Assembly: GCF_014137945.1 (NCBI RefSeq)
Contig: NZ_JACGWX010000002.1
Span: 186,001 to 250,000, forward strand
Direction of reading: 5' to 3'
DNA length: 64,000 nucleotides
From: Microcella alkalica
Lineage (GTDB): Bacteria; Actinomycetota; Actinomycetes; Actinomycetales; Microbacteriaceae
The notes under the pieces were generated by a model that was not told the origin of the DNA, did not search any database, and worked only from the letters and a program-made list of their open reading frames with translations. This document shows positions 7,702 through 15,640 of this stretch, piece by piece; the stretch's first letter is position 1, and each line of letters starts with the position of its first letter. Made by a program: the position numbers and the translations under genes.

Positions 7702-9000
7702 ATGCACGCTGACTTTCGCTCCCTGCCCGCCGACCCCGCCTCGGCCGCCGCACTCGCCGACCAGGGGCTGCGCTACGAGCTCGTCGGTGACGACGAGGGC
7801 CGGCAGGACGCCTTCTCGCAGGCGGTCGCGCGCGGGTTCCACGGCGGAGCGCCCGATGAGCAGGCTCTCGTCGAGATGCGCGAGTCGTCGCGCGAGCGCC
7901 GGGCGATCGGCGTCTGGGACGACTCCGCGGCCGAACCGCTGATCCCGATCGCGACGGTCGACAGCTGGCCGACGCCGCTGCGCGTGCCGGGCGGCCGCGA
8001 TCTCGAGGCCTGGGCGATCAGCGTCGTGACGGTCGCTCCGACGCACCGGCGACGAGGGATAGCGCGCGGATTGCTCGAGGGCGAGCTGCGTGCGGCGGTC
8101 GCGAACGGCACGCCGCTCGCGATCCTCACCGTGAGCGAGTCGACGATCTACGGCCGCTACGGCTTCGGCCCGGCGACGTGGTCGGCCGAGCTCGCCATCG
8201 ACACGAAGCGCGCGCGCTGGGTCGGGCCGACTCCCGCCGGTCGCGTGCAGCTCGTCTCACGCGAGGCGATCCGCGATGCGGCGCTCGGCATCGAGGAGCG
8301 TGCCCGTGCGGCGGGCGGCATTCCGACCTGGCGCGGGCACTGGGATCGCCAGCTCGGCCTGCGCCGCTCCGAAGCGAGCAAGTCGGCCGACATCCGCGCC
8401 GTGCGCTACGACGACGAGGCGGGCGAGCCCCGGGGCTTCGCCGCGTACCGCGTCAAGGATGCCGGCGCCGACTTCACGAGGCACCCCGTGGAGGTCATCG
8501 ACCTCGTCGCCGCCACGGCCGACGCCTACGCCGCGCTCTGGCGCTACCTGCTCGAGCTCGACCTCGTGCACGAGGTCGTCGCGCACCAGCGGAGCGTCGA
8601 TGAGCCCGTGACGTGGATGGTGTCGGATGCCCGGGCCGTGCGCACGAGGTCGGTCACCGACCATCTGTGGGCGCGCATCCTCGACGTGCCCCGGTGTCTC
8701 GAGGGCCGCACCTGGCAGCGTTCCGGCCGACTCGTGCTCGACGTCGCCGACAACCTCGATCTCGCGGGCGGGCGGTTCGCGCTCGAGGTCGACGAGGCGG
8801 GCGCCGCGCGCGTGACGGCGACCGACGAGGCGCCCGACCTGACGCTCGGCGTCGCGGCCCTCAGCTCGGCGCTGCTCGGCGGCGCGAGCCCGATCGCGCT
8901 CGCCGCCGCTGGCCGCCTCGAGGGCGACGCGGCGGCGGTCGAGCGCCTGCACGGCATGGCGGTCACTCCCGTGCCGCCGTGCCTGGGCTTCTGGTTCTAG
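7702..9000 (+). CDS. Eis-like GNAT N-acetyltransferase
   Basis: Acetyl-CoA-dependent acetyltransferase of the Eis family (432 aa, close to the usual 400-430). It carries an N-terminal GNAT domain with the acetyl-CoA loop VAPTHRRRGIARGLLEGE near residue 115 and the Eis-typical ILTVSESTIYGRYGFGPA, a second degenerate GNAT domain, and an SCP2-like C-terminal domain. The chain ends PPCLGFWF, and an aromatic C-terminal carboxylate is a conserved Eis feature. Eis proteins acetylate amines at several positions, including aminoglycosides in mycobacteria; whether this one does so is unknown. Confidence 0.87.
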   Translation: MHADFRSLPADPASAAALADQGLRYELVGDDEGRQDAFSQAVARGFHGGAPDEQALVEMRESSRERRAIGVWDDSAAEPLIPIATVDSWPTPLRVPGGRDLEAWAISVVTVAPTHRRRGIARGLLEGELRAAVANGTPLAILTVSESTIYGRYGFGPATWSAELAIDTKRARWVGPTPAGRVQLVSREAIRDAALGIEERARAAGGIPTWRGHWDRQLGLRRSEASKSADIRAVRYDDEAGEPRGFAAYRVKDAGADFTRHPVEVIDLVAATADAYAALWRYLLELDLVHEVVAHQRSVDEPVTWMVSDARAVRTRSVTDHLWARILDVPRCLEGRTWQRSGRLVLDVADNLDLAGGRFALEVDEAGAARVTATDEAPDLTLGVAALSSALLGGASPIALAAAGRLEGDAAAVERLHGMAVTPVPPCLGFWF

Positions 9001-9016
9001 CGGCTGAGCGGTCGAC

Positions 9017-11047
9017 TCACGCGGCGAGCCCGCGACGCGTCAGCAGCGGCTCGATGACCGCGTCGCGCCCGCGGAACTCGCGGTACGCCTCGAGCGGGTC
9101 GCCCGCGCCGCCGAGCCCGAGCACGTACTGCCGGAATCGGTCGCCGTTGGCGCGCGTGAGGCCGCCGTTCTCCTTGAACCACTCGACGGTGTCGGCGTCG
9201 AGCACCTCGCTCCAGATGTAGCTGTAGTACCCGGCCGAGTATCCGCCCGAGAACACGTGCGCGAAGTAGGTCGAGCTGTAGCGGGTCGGCACCGCGGGGT
9301 TGTCGAGACCCACGCGCGCGAGCGCCGCGGCCTCGAAGGCGGCGACATCCGTCACGGCGGCGGCCTCGGCGGCGCTGAGCGTGTGCCAGGCCTGGTCGAG
9401 CAGGGCCGCGGCGAGGTACTCGCTCGTCGCGAATCCCTCGCCCCAGGTCTCGCTCGCGCGGATGCGGTCGAGGATCTCGCCGGGAATCGGCTCTCCGGTG
9501 ACGTGGTGCACCGCGTAGTCGCCCACGATCTCGGGCCAGAGCATCCACATCTCGTTCACCTGGCTGGGGAACTCGACGAAGTCGCGGTACACGTTCGTGC
9601 CCGTGAAGCTCGGGTAGACGACGTGCGCGAAGAGGCCGTGCAGGGCGTGGCCGAACTCGTGGAAGAAGGTGTTGACCTCGTCGAAGGTCAGCAGCGTCGG
9701 CTCGCCCGCCGCGGGCTTCGAGACGTTGAGGTTGTTGACGACGATCGTGGGGTGGTCGAGCAGCTCGTTCTGGCCGATGAGCTCGTTCATCCAGGCGCCG
9801 CCGCGCTTCGTGTCGCGCGTGTAGAGGTCGAGCAGGTAGAGGCCGAGCTCGGAGCCGTCCTCGTTGCGCACCTCGAACGCGCGCACCTCCGGGTGGTACC
9901 CCTGCAGATCGGTGCGCTCGGAGAAGGTGATGCCGTAGACCGCGGTCGCCGCGGCGAACACGCCCTGCTGCAGCACCCGCTCGGCCTCGAAGTACGGCCG
10001 CAGGGCCGCGGTGTCGACGTCGAACTCGGCGGTGCGCACGCGCTCGCTGTAGAACGGCCAGTCGTGGGCCTCGATTCTGTGCCCGGCCAGGGCCTCGAGC
10101 TTCTCCTGCTCGGCTCGCGCGTTGCGGGCGGCGGCGGGCGCGAGCTTCTCGAGCATCTCGGCGACGCGCGCCGGCGTCTTCGCGGTGCCGTCGGCGGTGA
10201 CGAAGGCGGCGTGGTTCTCGAAGCCGAGCAGCTCGGCGCGCTCGGCGCGCAGCCGCACGATCTCGAGCAGCACGTCGCTGTTGTCGTTCGCGGTGCCGCG
10301 CGCGGCGCGGGCGCGGGATGCCGCCATGATCCGGGCGCGGACCTCGCGGTTCGTGAGCGAGGCGAGCCACGGGTGCCCCGTCGGCAGCACGAGCGTGACG
10401 AGGTGCTTGCCCTCGAGCCCGCGGTCGGCGGCGGCCTGCGCCGCGGCCGAGATCTCACCGGCGGTCAGGCCATCGAGCTCGGCGACGTCATCGATCACGA
10501 CCGCGAGGTCGTTGGTGTCGGCGAGCAGGTTCTTCTCGAAGCGGGTCTGCAGCACCGACAGGCGCTGATTGAGCTCTGACAGCCGCGCCTTCGCCTCGTC
10601 GTCGAGGCCGGCGCCGGCGAGCGTCATGCGCGTGAAGCGGCGCTCGACGAGGTAGCGCTGCTCGTCGGTGAGGCCGAGCGACTCGAGGTTCTCGTGCAGG
10701 TGCCGGATGCGCGCGTAGAGGGCGCTGTCGAACTCGATGGCATCGTCGTGCGCCGAGAGGATGGGCGCGAAGCGCTCTTCGAGCTCGGCGAGCTCGTCGC
10801 TCGAATCGGCCGACGACTGGTTGAAGAAGACGCGCAGCACGCGGATGAGGGTCTGCCCGCTCTGCTCGAGTGGCACCATCGTGTTCTCGAAGGTCGCCAT
10901 GTCGCGACGCCGCGTGATGTTCGCGATCTCGCGACGCTGCTCCTCGATGCCGGCCTCGATCGCGGGCGCGTAGTGCTCGAGGGCGATCTCGGCGAACGGG
11001 GGCAGCTGGTACGGCAGCGTGCTGGGGGAGAGGAAGGGATTGCTCAT
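9017..11047 (-). CDS. M3-family zinc metallopeptidase (peptidyl-dipeptidase Dcp / oligopeptidase A type)
   Basis: Cytoplasmic zinc peptidase that trims short peptides. The 676-aa protein has HEFGHALHG at about residue 463, the HExxH-type zinc site with the third ligand expected in the EFPSQVNEMW segment 25 residues on. The C-terminal SSTYFAHVFSGGYSAGYYSYIWSEVL region (split here) is typical of Dcp. The frame is open for another 71 codons upstream, but ATG 11047 gives the normal MSNPFLSPSTLPYQLPPF start and sits 7 nt after a TAGGCT -10 box. It is divergent from the ArsR-type regulator, with the repeat array between them. Confidence 0.93.
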   Translation of the reverse strand: MSNPFLSPSTLPYQLPPFAEIALEHYAPAIEAGIEEQRREIANITRRRDMATFENTMVPLEQSGQTLIRVLRVFFNQSSADSSDELAELEERFAPILSAHDDAIEFDSALYARIRHLHENLESLGLTDEQRYLVERRFTRMTLAGAGLDDEAKARLSELNQRLSVLQTRFEKNLLADTNDLAVVIDDVAELDGLTAGEISAAAQAAADRGLEGKHLVTLVLPTGHPWLASLTNREVRARIMAASRARAARGTANDNSDVLLEIVRLRAERAELLGFENHAAFVTADGTAKTPARVAEMLEKLAPAAARNARAEQEKLEALAGHRIEAHDWPFYSERVRTAEFDVDTAALRPYFEAERVLQQGVFAAATAVYGITFSERTDLQGYHPEVRAFEVRNEDGSELGLYLLDLYTRDTKRGGAWMNELIGQNELLDHPTIVVNNLNVSKPAAGEPTLLTFDEVNTFFHEFGHALHGLFAHVVYPSFTGTNVYRDFVEFPSQVNEMWMLWPEIVGDYAVHHVTGEPIPGEILDRIRASETWGEGFATSEYLAAALLDQAWHTLSAAEAAAVTDVAAFEAAALARVGLDNPAVPTRYSSTYFAHVFSGGYSAGYYSYIWSEVLDADTVEWFKENGGLTRANGDRFRQYVLGLGGAGDPLEAYREFRGRDAVIEPLLTRRGLAA

Positions 11048-11054
11048 GCCCGCC

Positions 11055-11060
11055 AGCCTA
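11055..11060 (-). promoter_or_regulatory. -10 box of a probable leaderless promoter for the M3 peptidase
   Basis: On the minus strand TAGGCT (11060-11055) is followed after 7 nt by ATG 11047. No Shine-Dalgarno sequence is present. It lies about 40 bp from the first TGCAAA repeat of the neighbouring array, so the regulator could also affect this promoter. Confidence 0.55.
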
Positions 11061-11103
11061 GGTCGGGCGTGCGGCGTGGGGCGAGCATCCACAAACAAAT
11101 CTC

Positions 11104-11178
11104 TGCAAAGAGGCGTCTGCAAAAACTCTTCTGCAAAGATGTACTTGCAAAGGTGTGTTTGCAAGTGTATCTTTGCGG
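11104..11178 (+). repeat. Iterated operator-like array: six TGCAAA-type repeats, 14-bp period
   Basis: TGCAAA-type cores begin at 11104, 11118, 11132, 11146, 11160 and 11174, that is every 14 bp without exception. The first four read TGCAAA, the fifth TGCAAG and the last TGCGGT. The preceding base is usually C or T (CTGCAAA/TTGCAAA). The array ends at the ATG (11181) of an ArsR-type regulator and covers its whole 5' region. Its position suggests an autoregulatory operator for that protein; this is inference. The AT-rich repeats contrast with the GC-rich surroundings. Confidence 0.75.
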
Positions 11179-11180
11179 TT

Positions 11181-11828
11181 ATGGGACACCATGATCCGAA
11201 CGCGAAGGCCGACCTCGAAGGCCTCAAGGCGCTCGCGCACCCTCTGCGCGTGACGATCATCGACGCGCTCTCGACCTACGGGCCGCAGACCGCGAGCATG
11301 CTCGCCGAGCGACTCGGCGAATCGAGCGGCTCGACGAGCTATCACCTGCGCCAGCTCGAGAAGCACGGCTACGTGCACGAGGTCGCCGACCGCGGCACCG
11401 GCCGCGAGCGCTGGTGGCAGCGCGTGCAGGCGCCCATCTACCTCGGCGACGACGAGACCATGGGCACCGAGACGGGCCGCGAGGTCTCGCGCATCGTCAT
11501 GCGCGAGTTCGCCCACCATCGCGAGCAGTACCTGCGCGACTTCATCGACCACGGCGCCACCGCGCTGAGCGAGAAGTGGCAGAACGCGGCCTCGATCAAC
11601 ATGGCCAACGTGCATGTCACCGCCGCGCAGCTCGAGCAGCTGCACCACGACGTCAACGACACGATCATGGCGTTCGTCGAGAAGCACCGCGGCCAGCGCG
11701 TGCCCGGATCGCGACCCGTGCTCGTGCAGTTCTTCGCCTTCCCGGTCGTCGACGGGGTCGAGATCCCCGACGACGACGGCGCCCCCGGCGCCACCGACAC
11801 CGACACCGCGAAGGAGGACCGAGCATGA
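11181..11828 (+). CDS. ArsR-type winged-helix transcriptional regulator
   Basis: A 215-aa DNA-binding protein. Residues 10-90 form a winged helix: LKALAHPLRVTIIDALSTYG, then ASMLAERLGESSGSTSYHLRQLEKHGYV with the recognition helix SSGSTSYHLRQLEKHG, and a wing DRGTGRERWW. The C-terminal 120 residues are helical and resemble the extension found in actinobacterial helix-turn-helix proteins of unknown ligand. No cysteine metal site is visible. ATG 11181 is chosen over the frame's earlier start (11019) because the repeat array and the M3 promoter occupy that stretch. Coupled by ATGA to the next small gene; likely binds the array. Confidence 0.85.
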   Translation: MGHHDPNAKADLEGLKALAHPLRVTIIDALSTYGPQTASMLAERLGESSGSTSYHLRQLEKHGYVHEVADRGTGRERWWQRVQAPIYLGDDETMGTETGREVSRIVMREFAHHREQYLRDFIDHGATALSEKWQNAASINMANVHVTAAQLEQLHHDVNDTIMAFVEKHRGQRVPGSRPVLVQFFAFPVVDGVEIPDDDGAPGATDTDTAKEDRA

Positions 11829-12046
11829 CCGCCATCGGCATCGACACCGGCATGATCACCATCCAGCTGCCGCGGCGCCGCACCCCCGTTCTCCGTCGTC
11901 TCGCGCTCAGCGCCGGCCTCGCGCTGCTCACCTGGTCGGGCGCGCGCGCCTCGGCTCGCGGGCATGACGAGCAGGCTCGAGCGATCGAGACCGAGAACGC
12001 GGTGCGCCGCACGCACGAGCAGCTGCGCTACGGCTTCGTGCAGTAG
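11825..12046 (+). CDS. Small hypothetical protein, possibly membrane-anchored
   Basis: 73 residues, not recognised. A basic stretch (PRRRTPVLRRL) is followed by a moderately hydrophobic segment (LALSAGLALLTWSG) that could be a single membrane anchor, then a charged tail with TENAVRRTHEQLRYGFVQ. The ATG overlaps the regulator stop by 4 bp, so the two are almost certainly translated together. A strong terminator follows at 12092. The job may be linked to the regulator, but nothing in the sequence shows it. Confidence 0.55.
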   Translation: MTAIGIDTGMITIQLPRRRTPVLRRLALSAGLALLTWSGARASARGHDEQARAIETENAVRRTHEQLRYGFVQ

Positions 12047-12091
12047 CTCACCAGTGCGCTGGCCCAGCCGCGCACTCACTCACCACGCCGC

Positions 12092-12138
12092 ACGAACGAC
12101 GGGCGCGCCGATCCCTCCTGGTCGGCGCGCCCGTTCGT
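12092..12138. terminator. Bidirectional hairpin terminator between convergent genes
   Basis: An 11-bp perfect stem (GGGCGCGCCGA / TCGGCGCGCCC) with a 10-nt loop, extended by imperfect ACGAAC/GTTCGT arms. It lies between the end of the regulator operon and the end of the minus-strand gene at 12157. No clear U-run is present, as is usual in high-GC actinobacteria. Confidence 0.75.
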
Positions 12139-12156
12139 GCGTTCAGAGTGCCGCGC

Positions 12157-12393
12157 CTACTCCGCGTCGTCGTGCGCCGAGATCGTGACCGAGCCGTCGT
12201 GCGCCTCGCGGATGATCGTGCCGTCGTCGAGCTCGACGACCGGGCGGCCCTCGAGCCACGTGAGGGTCCAGCGCCATTGCGTCGTGTCGCGCCCGAGCAG
12301 ATCGCCCTCGACGGCACGGATCGCCGCGCGCACGGCGGGGCTCACTCGGGCGGGCGGCTCGCCGCCGACGGCCCATCGGGTTCCGAGCTGCAT
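12157..12393 (-). CDS. Small hypothetical protein
   Basis: 78 residues starting MQLGTRWAVGGEPPARV, with AVRAAIRAVEGDLLGR, WRWTLTWLEGRPVVELDDGT and a C-terminal DGSVTISAHDD. It has no membrane segment or known motif that I recognise; the alternating pattern suggests a small beta-rich cytoplasmic protein. An AAGGAG ribosome site inside the end of the upstream GNAT gene precedes its ATG, and only 2 bp separate the two genes, so it is the second gene of that operon. Confidence 0.65.
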   Translation of the reverse strand: MQLGTRWAVGGEPPARVSPAVRAAIRAVEGDLLGRDTTQWRWTLTWLEGRPVVELDDGTIIREAHDGSVTISAHDDAE

Positions 12394-12395
12394 GC

Positions 12396-12848
12396 TCAGC
12401 ACTCCTTCTCGTAGGTCACCCAGCTCGTGCGGGTCGCGAGCCGGTCGTACACGCGCTGAGCGCGGTCGTTGTCGTGCGCGGTGATCCAGCGCAGCGTGCC
12501 GCCGCCGTGCGCCTCGGCATGCGCGGCGAGAGCGTCGATGAGCGCCGTGCCCGCTCCGCTGCCGCGCAGCTCGGGGTCGACGTAGAGGTCGTCGAGGAAC
12601 CAGCCGGGGCCGGCCGTGAAGGTGTCGGGCTGCTCTCGCACGTGCGCGAAGCCGCGGACCGCCCCGTCGTGCACCGCGACGAAGGCGGTCAGCGGGTGCC
12701 GGGCATCCATCAGCCACGCCCAGACGCCCTCGAGAACGTCGTCGCCGAAGGCCGTCTCGTAGAAGACGCCGTAGTCGACGAACAGTCGGCGCCACGCCTC
12801 GTGATCCGCCGCCTCGATGCGACGGATCGTCAGGGGACGAACGGTCAT
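12396..12848 (-). CDS. GNAT-family N-acetyltransferase
   Basis: A 150-aa acetyl-CoA-dependent transferase. Visible are RRIEAADHEAWRRLFVDYG at the N-terminus, FLDDLYVDPELRGSGAGTALIDAL (the acetyl-CoA P-loop RGSGAGTAL near residue 97), and ITAHDNDRAQRVYDRLATR, the C-terminal GNAT motif B. The FLDDLYVDP arrangement is common in a GNAT subgroup of unknown substrate. First gene of a two-gene operon. Confidence 0.88.
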   Translation of the reverse strand: MTVRPLTIRRIEAADHEAWRRLFVDYGVFYETAFGDDVLEGVWAWLMDARHPLTAFVAVHDGAVRGFAHVREQPDTFTAGPGWFLDDLYVDPELRGSGAGTALIDALAAHAEAHGGGTLRWITAHDNDRAQRVYDRLATRTSWVTYEKEC

Positions 12849-12941
12849 GGGCTCAGTGAACCACGACGCGCGCCCGAGCCGTCGACACGGCCGGGCGCGC
12901 GTCGTCGACGAAGACTCAGCGCTGCGGCGAACGCTGGCGGC

Positions 12942-15548
12942 TCACGCCTCGGGCAGGGGCGCGAGCTCGATCGCGAGCACCTCGACCGCGTCGCCCTGCT
13001 GGATGTCGAGCACGTCGATGCGCCCGACGGCCTTGAGGTCGCCCGCGGCCTCGGCGAGCAGCAGCGGCGCCGAGATCGTCGCGTGCGCGACGGGCGTCTT
13101 CTGCGAGGCCTTCGCGTCGGTCTTGGCGCGCCGGATGCCGATGAGCGCCTCAGACACGAGGGGCAGCAGGCCGCTCGGGCCCGCGTCGACGCCGAGCTCG
13201 GCGATCGTCGGCCAGTGCGCGCGGTGCACGCTGCCGCTCGGGCCGTCCGCATCGTGGGTCCAGCTCCACACCTCCTCCGTGGCGAAGGGGATGACCGGCG
13301 CGAGCAGGCGCAGCAGGACGTCGACCGCCCGCCGCAGCGCGGTCACGGCGCTCGCCTGGCCATCGACTCGGTCGCCCTCATCGCCGGGCGTGGAGCCGTA
13401 GGCGCGCTCCTTCACGAGCTCGAGGTAGTCGTCGCAGAAGGTCCAGAAGAACTGCTCGGTGACCTCGAGGGCGCGAGCGTGGTCGTACTCTTCGTAGGCC
13501 TTGGTCGCCTGGCGCACGACCTCGGCGAGCGTCGCGAGCATGTCGACGTCGAGCGGGTCGGTGACGACCGCGTCGCTCGCCGGAACGGGGAACGAGTAGA
13601 CGAACTTCGCGGCATTGAGCACCTTGATCGCGAGGCGTCGGCCGATCTTCATCTGCTTCGGGTTCTGCGGGTCGAAGGCCGCGTCGGTGCCGAGGCGCGA
13701 CGAGGCCGCCCAGTAGCGCACCGCGTCGCTGCCGTGCTCGTCGAGCATGCCCTGGGGGGTGACGACGTTGCCCTTCGACTTCGACATCTTCTTGCGGTCG
13801 GGGTCGACGATGAAGCCCGAGATGCCAGCGTGCTTCCACGGCACGGTGCCGTGCTCGAGCTCGGCGCGCAGCACGGTCGAGAAGAGCCACGTGCGGATGA
13901 TGTCCTGACCCTGGCTGCGCAGGTCGTAGGGGAAGACCAGGTCGAACAGCTCCGGGTCGTCCTCCCACTTCGCGGCGATCTGCGGGGTGAGAGACGAGGT
14001 GGCCCAGGTGTCCATGATGTCGACCTCGCCGATGAAGCCGCCGGGCTGCCCGCGCTGCGCCTCGTCGAATCCGGGCGCGGGCATCGACGACGGGTCGACG
14101 GGCAGCATGTTCTCGGTCGGCACGATCGGGTCGCCCGTCTGCTCGCCATTCTCGTCGAGGCGGTACCAGACGGGGATGGGCACGCCGAAGAAGCGCTGGC
14201 GCGAGATGAGCCAGTCGCCCGAAAGCCCGCCGACCCAGTTCTCGTAGCGCACGCGCATGAAGTCGGGGTGGAAGGCGATCTGTCGGCCGTTCTCGAGCAG
14301 CCGCTCGCGCAGGCCCTCGTCGCGCGCGCCGTTGGCGATGTACCACTGGCGCGTCGTGACGATCTCGAGCGGCTTGTCGCCCTTCTCGAAGAACTTCACG
14401 GGGTGGGTGATGGGTCGCGGGTCGCCGTGCAGGTCGCCCGACTCGCGCAGCAGCTCGACCATGCGGGCCTTGGCGCTGAACACGGTCTTGCCGGCGAGCT
14501 CGCCGTAGACCGCGAGCGCGTCGCCCTCGATGCCCTCCGGGGCATCGGCGAGGATGCGGCCGTCCTTCCCGAGGATCGGGCGAGTCGGCAGGTCGAGCTC
14601 TCGCCACCACACCACGTCGGTCACATCGCCGAAGGTGCAGACCATCGCGATGCCCGAGCCCTTGTCCTGCTGGGCGAGGTGGTGGGCGACGACGGGCACC
14701 TCGACGCCGAAGAGCGGCGTGCGCACGGTCGTGCCGAAGTAGGGCTGGTAGCGCTCGTCGTCGGGGTGGGCGACGAGGGCGACGCACGCGGCGATGAGCT
14801 CGGGGCGCGTGGTCTCGATCTCGATCGTGCCGCCGTCGGGCTTGTGGAAGCTCACCCGGTGGTACGCGCCGGGCATCTCCTTGTCCTCCAGCTCGGCCTG
14901 CGCGACCGCCGTGCGGAACGTGATGTCCCACAGGGTCGGCGCATCCGCTCGGTACGCCTCGCCGCGCGCGAGGTTGCGCAGGAAGGCGCGCTGCGCGACG
15001 CGCTGCGATTCCTCACCGATCGTGCGATAGGTCTGGGTCCAGTCGACGCTCAGGCCGAGCGCGCGCCACAGGTCTTCGAACTGCTTCTCGTCTTCGACGG
15101 TGAGGCGCTCGCACAGCTCGATGAAGTTGCGACGGCTCACGGGCACCTGGTCGGCGGGCTTGCCGCCCCCCTGGCCGCCGCCCTCGAAGGGAGGCGTGAA
15201 GTCGGGGTCGTAGGGCAGCGCCGGCTCGCACCGCACGCCGTAGTAGTTCTGCACCCGGCGCTCGGTCGGCAGGCCGTTGTCGTCCCAGCCCATCGGGTAG
15301 AAGAGGTGCTGACCGCGCATGCGCTGGAACCGCGCGGCGAGATCCATGTGGGTGTAGCTGAAGACGTGGCCGATGTGCAGCGAGCCCGAGGCGGTCGGCG
15401 GGGGAGTGTCGATCGCGTAGACGGCATCGGAACCGGCGGCGAGCGCGGCGTCGCGGTCGAAGCGGTAGGTGCCCTGCGACTCCCACACCTCGCCCCACTT
15501 CGGCTCGAGACCCTCGAGGGCGGGCTTGTCTGGGATCGCGTTGCTCAT
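12942..15548 (-). CDS. valS: Valyl-tRNA synthetase
   Basis: Charges tRNA-Val with valine. The 868-aa class I synthetase has the HIGH motif at residues 58-61 (SGSLHIGH), the ValS-typical YPMGWDDNGLPTER just after it, the editing domain with TTRPELIAACVALVAHPDD, WATSSLTPQIA, and KMSKSKGN near residue 584. The anticodon-binding domain follows. The ATG at 15548 gives the expected MSNAIPDKPALEGLEPKW start. The accessory island begins 92 bp upstream of this start codon, so its upstream promoter region has been altered by an IS insertion. Confidence 0.97.
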   Translation of the reverse strand: MSNAIPDKPALEGLEPKWGEVWESQGTYRFDRDAALAAGSDAVYAIDTPPPTASGSLHIGHVFSYTHMDLAARFQRMRGQHLFYPMGWDDNGLPTERRVQNYYGVRCEPALPYDPDFTPPFEGGGQGGGKPADQVPVSRRNFIELCERLTVEDEKQFEDLWRALGLSVDWTQTYRTIGEESQRVAQRAFLRNLARGEAYRADAPTLWDITFRTAVAQAELEDKEMPGAYHRVSFHKPDGGTIEIETTRPELIAACVALVAHPDDERYQPYFGTTVRTPLFGVEVPVVAHHLAQQDKGSGIAMVCTFGDVTDVVWWRELDLPTRPILGKDGRILADAPEGIEGDALAVYGELAGKTVFSAKARMVELLRESGDLHGDPRPITHPVKFFEKGDKPLEIVTTRQWYIANGARDEGLRERLLENGRQIAFHPDFMRVRYENWVGGLSGDWLISRQRFFGVPIPVWYRLDENGEQTGDPIVPTENMLPVDPSSMPAPGFDEAQRGQPGGFIGEVDIMDTWATSSLTPQIAAKWEDDPELFDLVFPYDLRSQGQDIIRTWLFSTVLRAELEHGTVPWKHAGISGFIVDPDRKKMSKSKGNVVTPQGMLDEHGSDAVRYWAASSRLGTDAAFDPQNPKQMKIGRRLAIKVLNAAKFVYSFPVPASDAVVTDPLDVDMLATLAEVVRQATKAYEEYDHARALEVTEQFFWTFCDDYLELVKERAYGSTPGDEGDRVDGQASAVTALRRAVDVLLRLLAPVIPFATEEVWSWTHDADGPSGSVHRAHWPTIAELGVDAGPSGLLPLVSEALIGIRRAKTDAKASQKTPVAHATISAPLLLAEAAGDLKAVGRIDVLDIQQGDAVEVLAIELAPLPEA

Positions 15549-15640
15549 GGGTTCTCGCTCCGTATGGGCGGCACCGTGTCAGAGGTAAGGGTGCCTGGGT
15601 GTGGGATCTACTTTTATCGTATCGGGGGGTAGGTAGGTCT

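Noticed and set aside
12474-15632. 1,052-codon open frame on the plus strand opposite valS
   Set aside because: It is the antisense shadow of valS in high-GC DNA; the translation is low-complexity Arg/Glu/Val-rich and has no domain.
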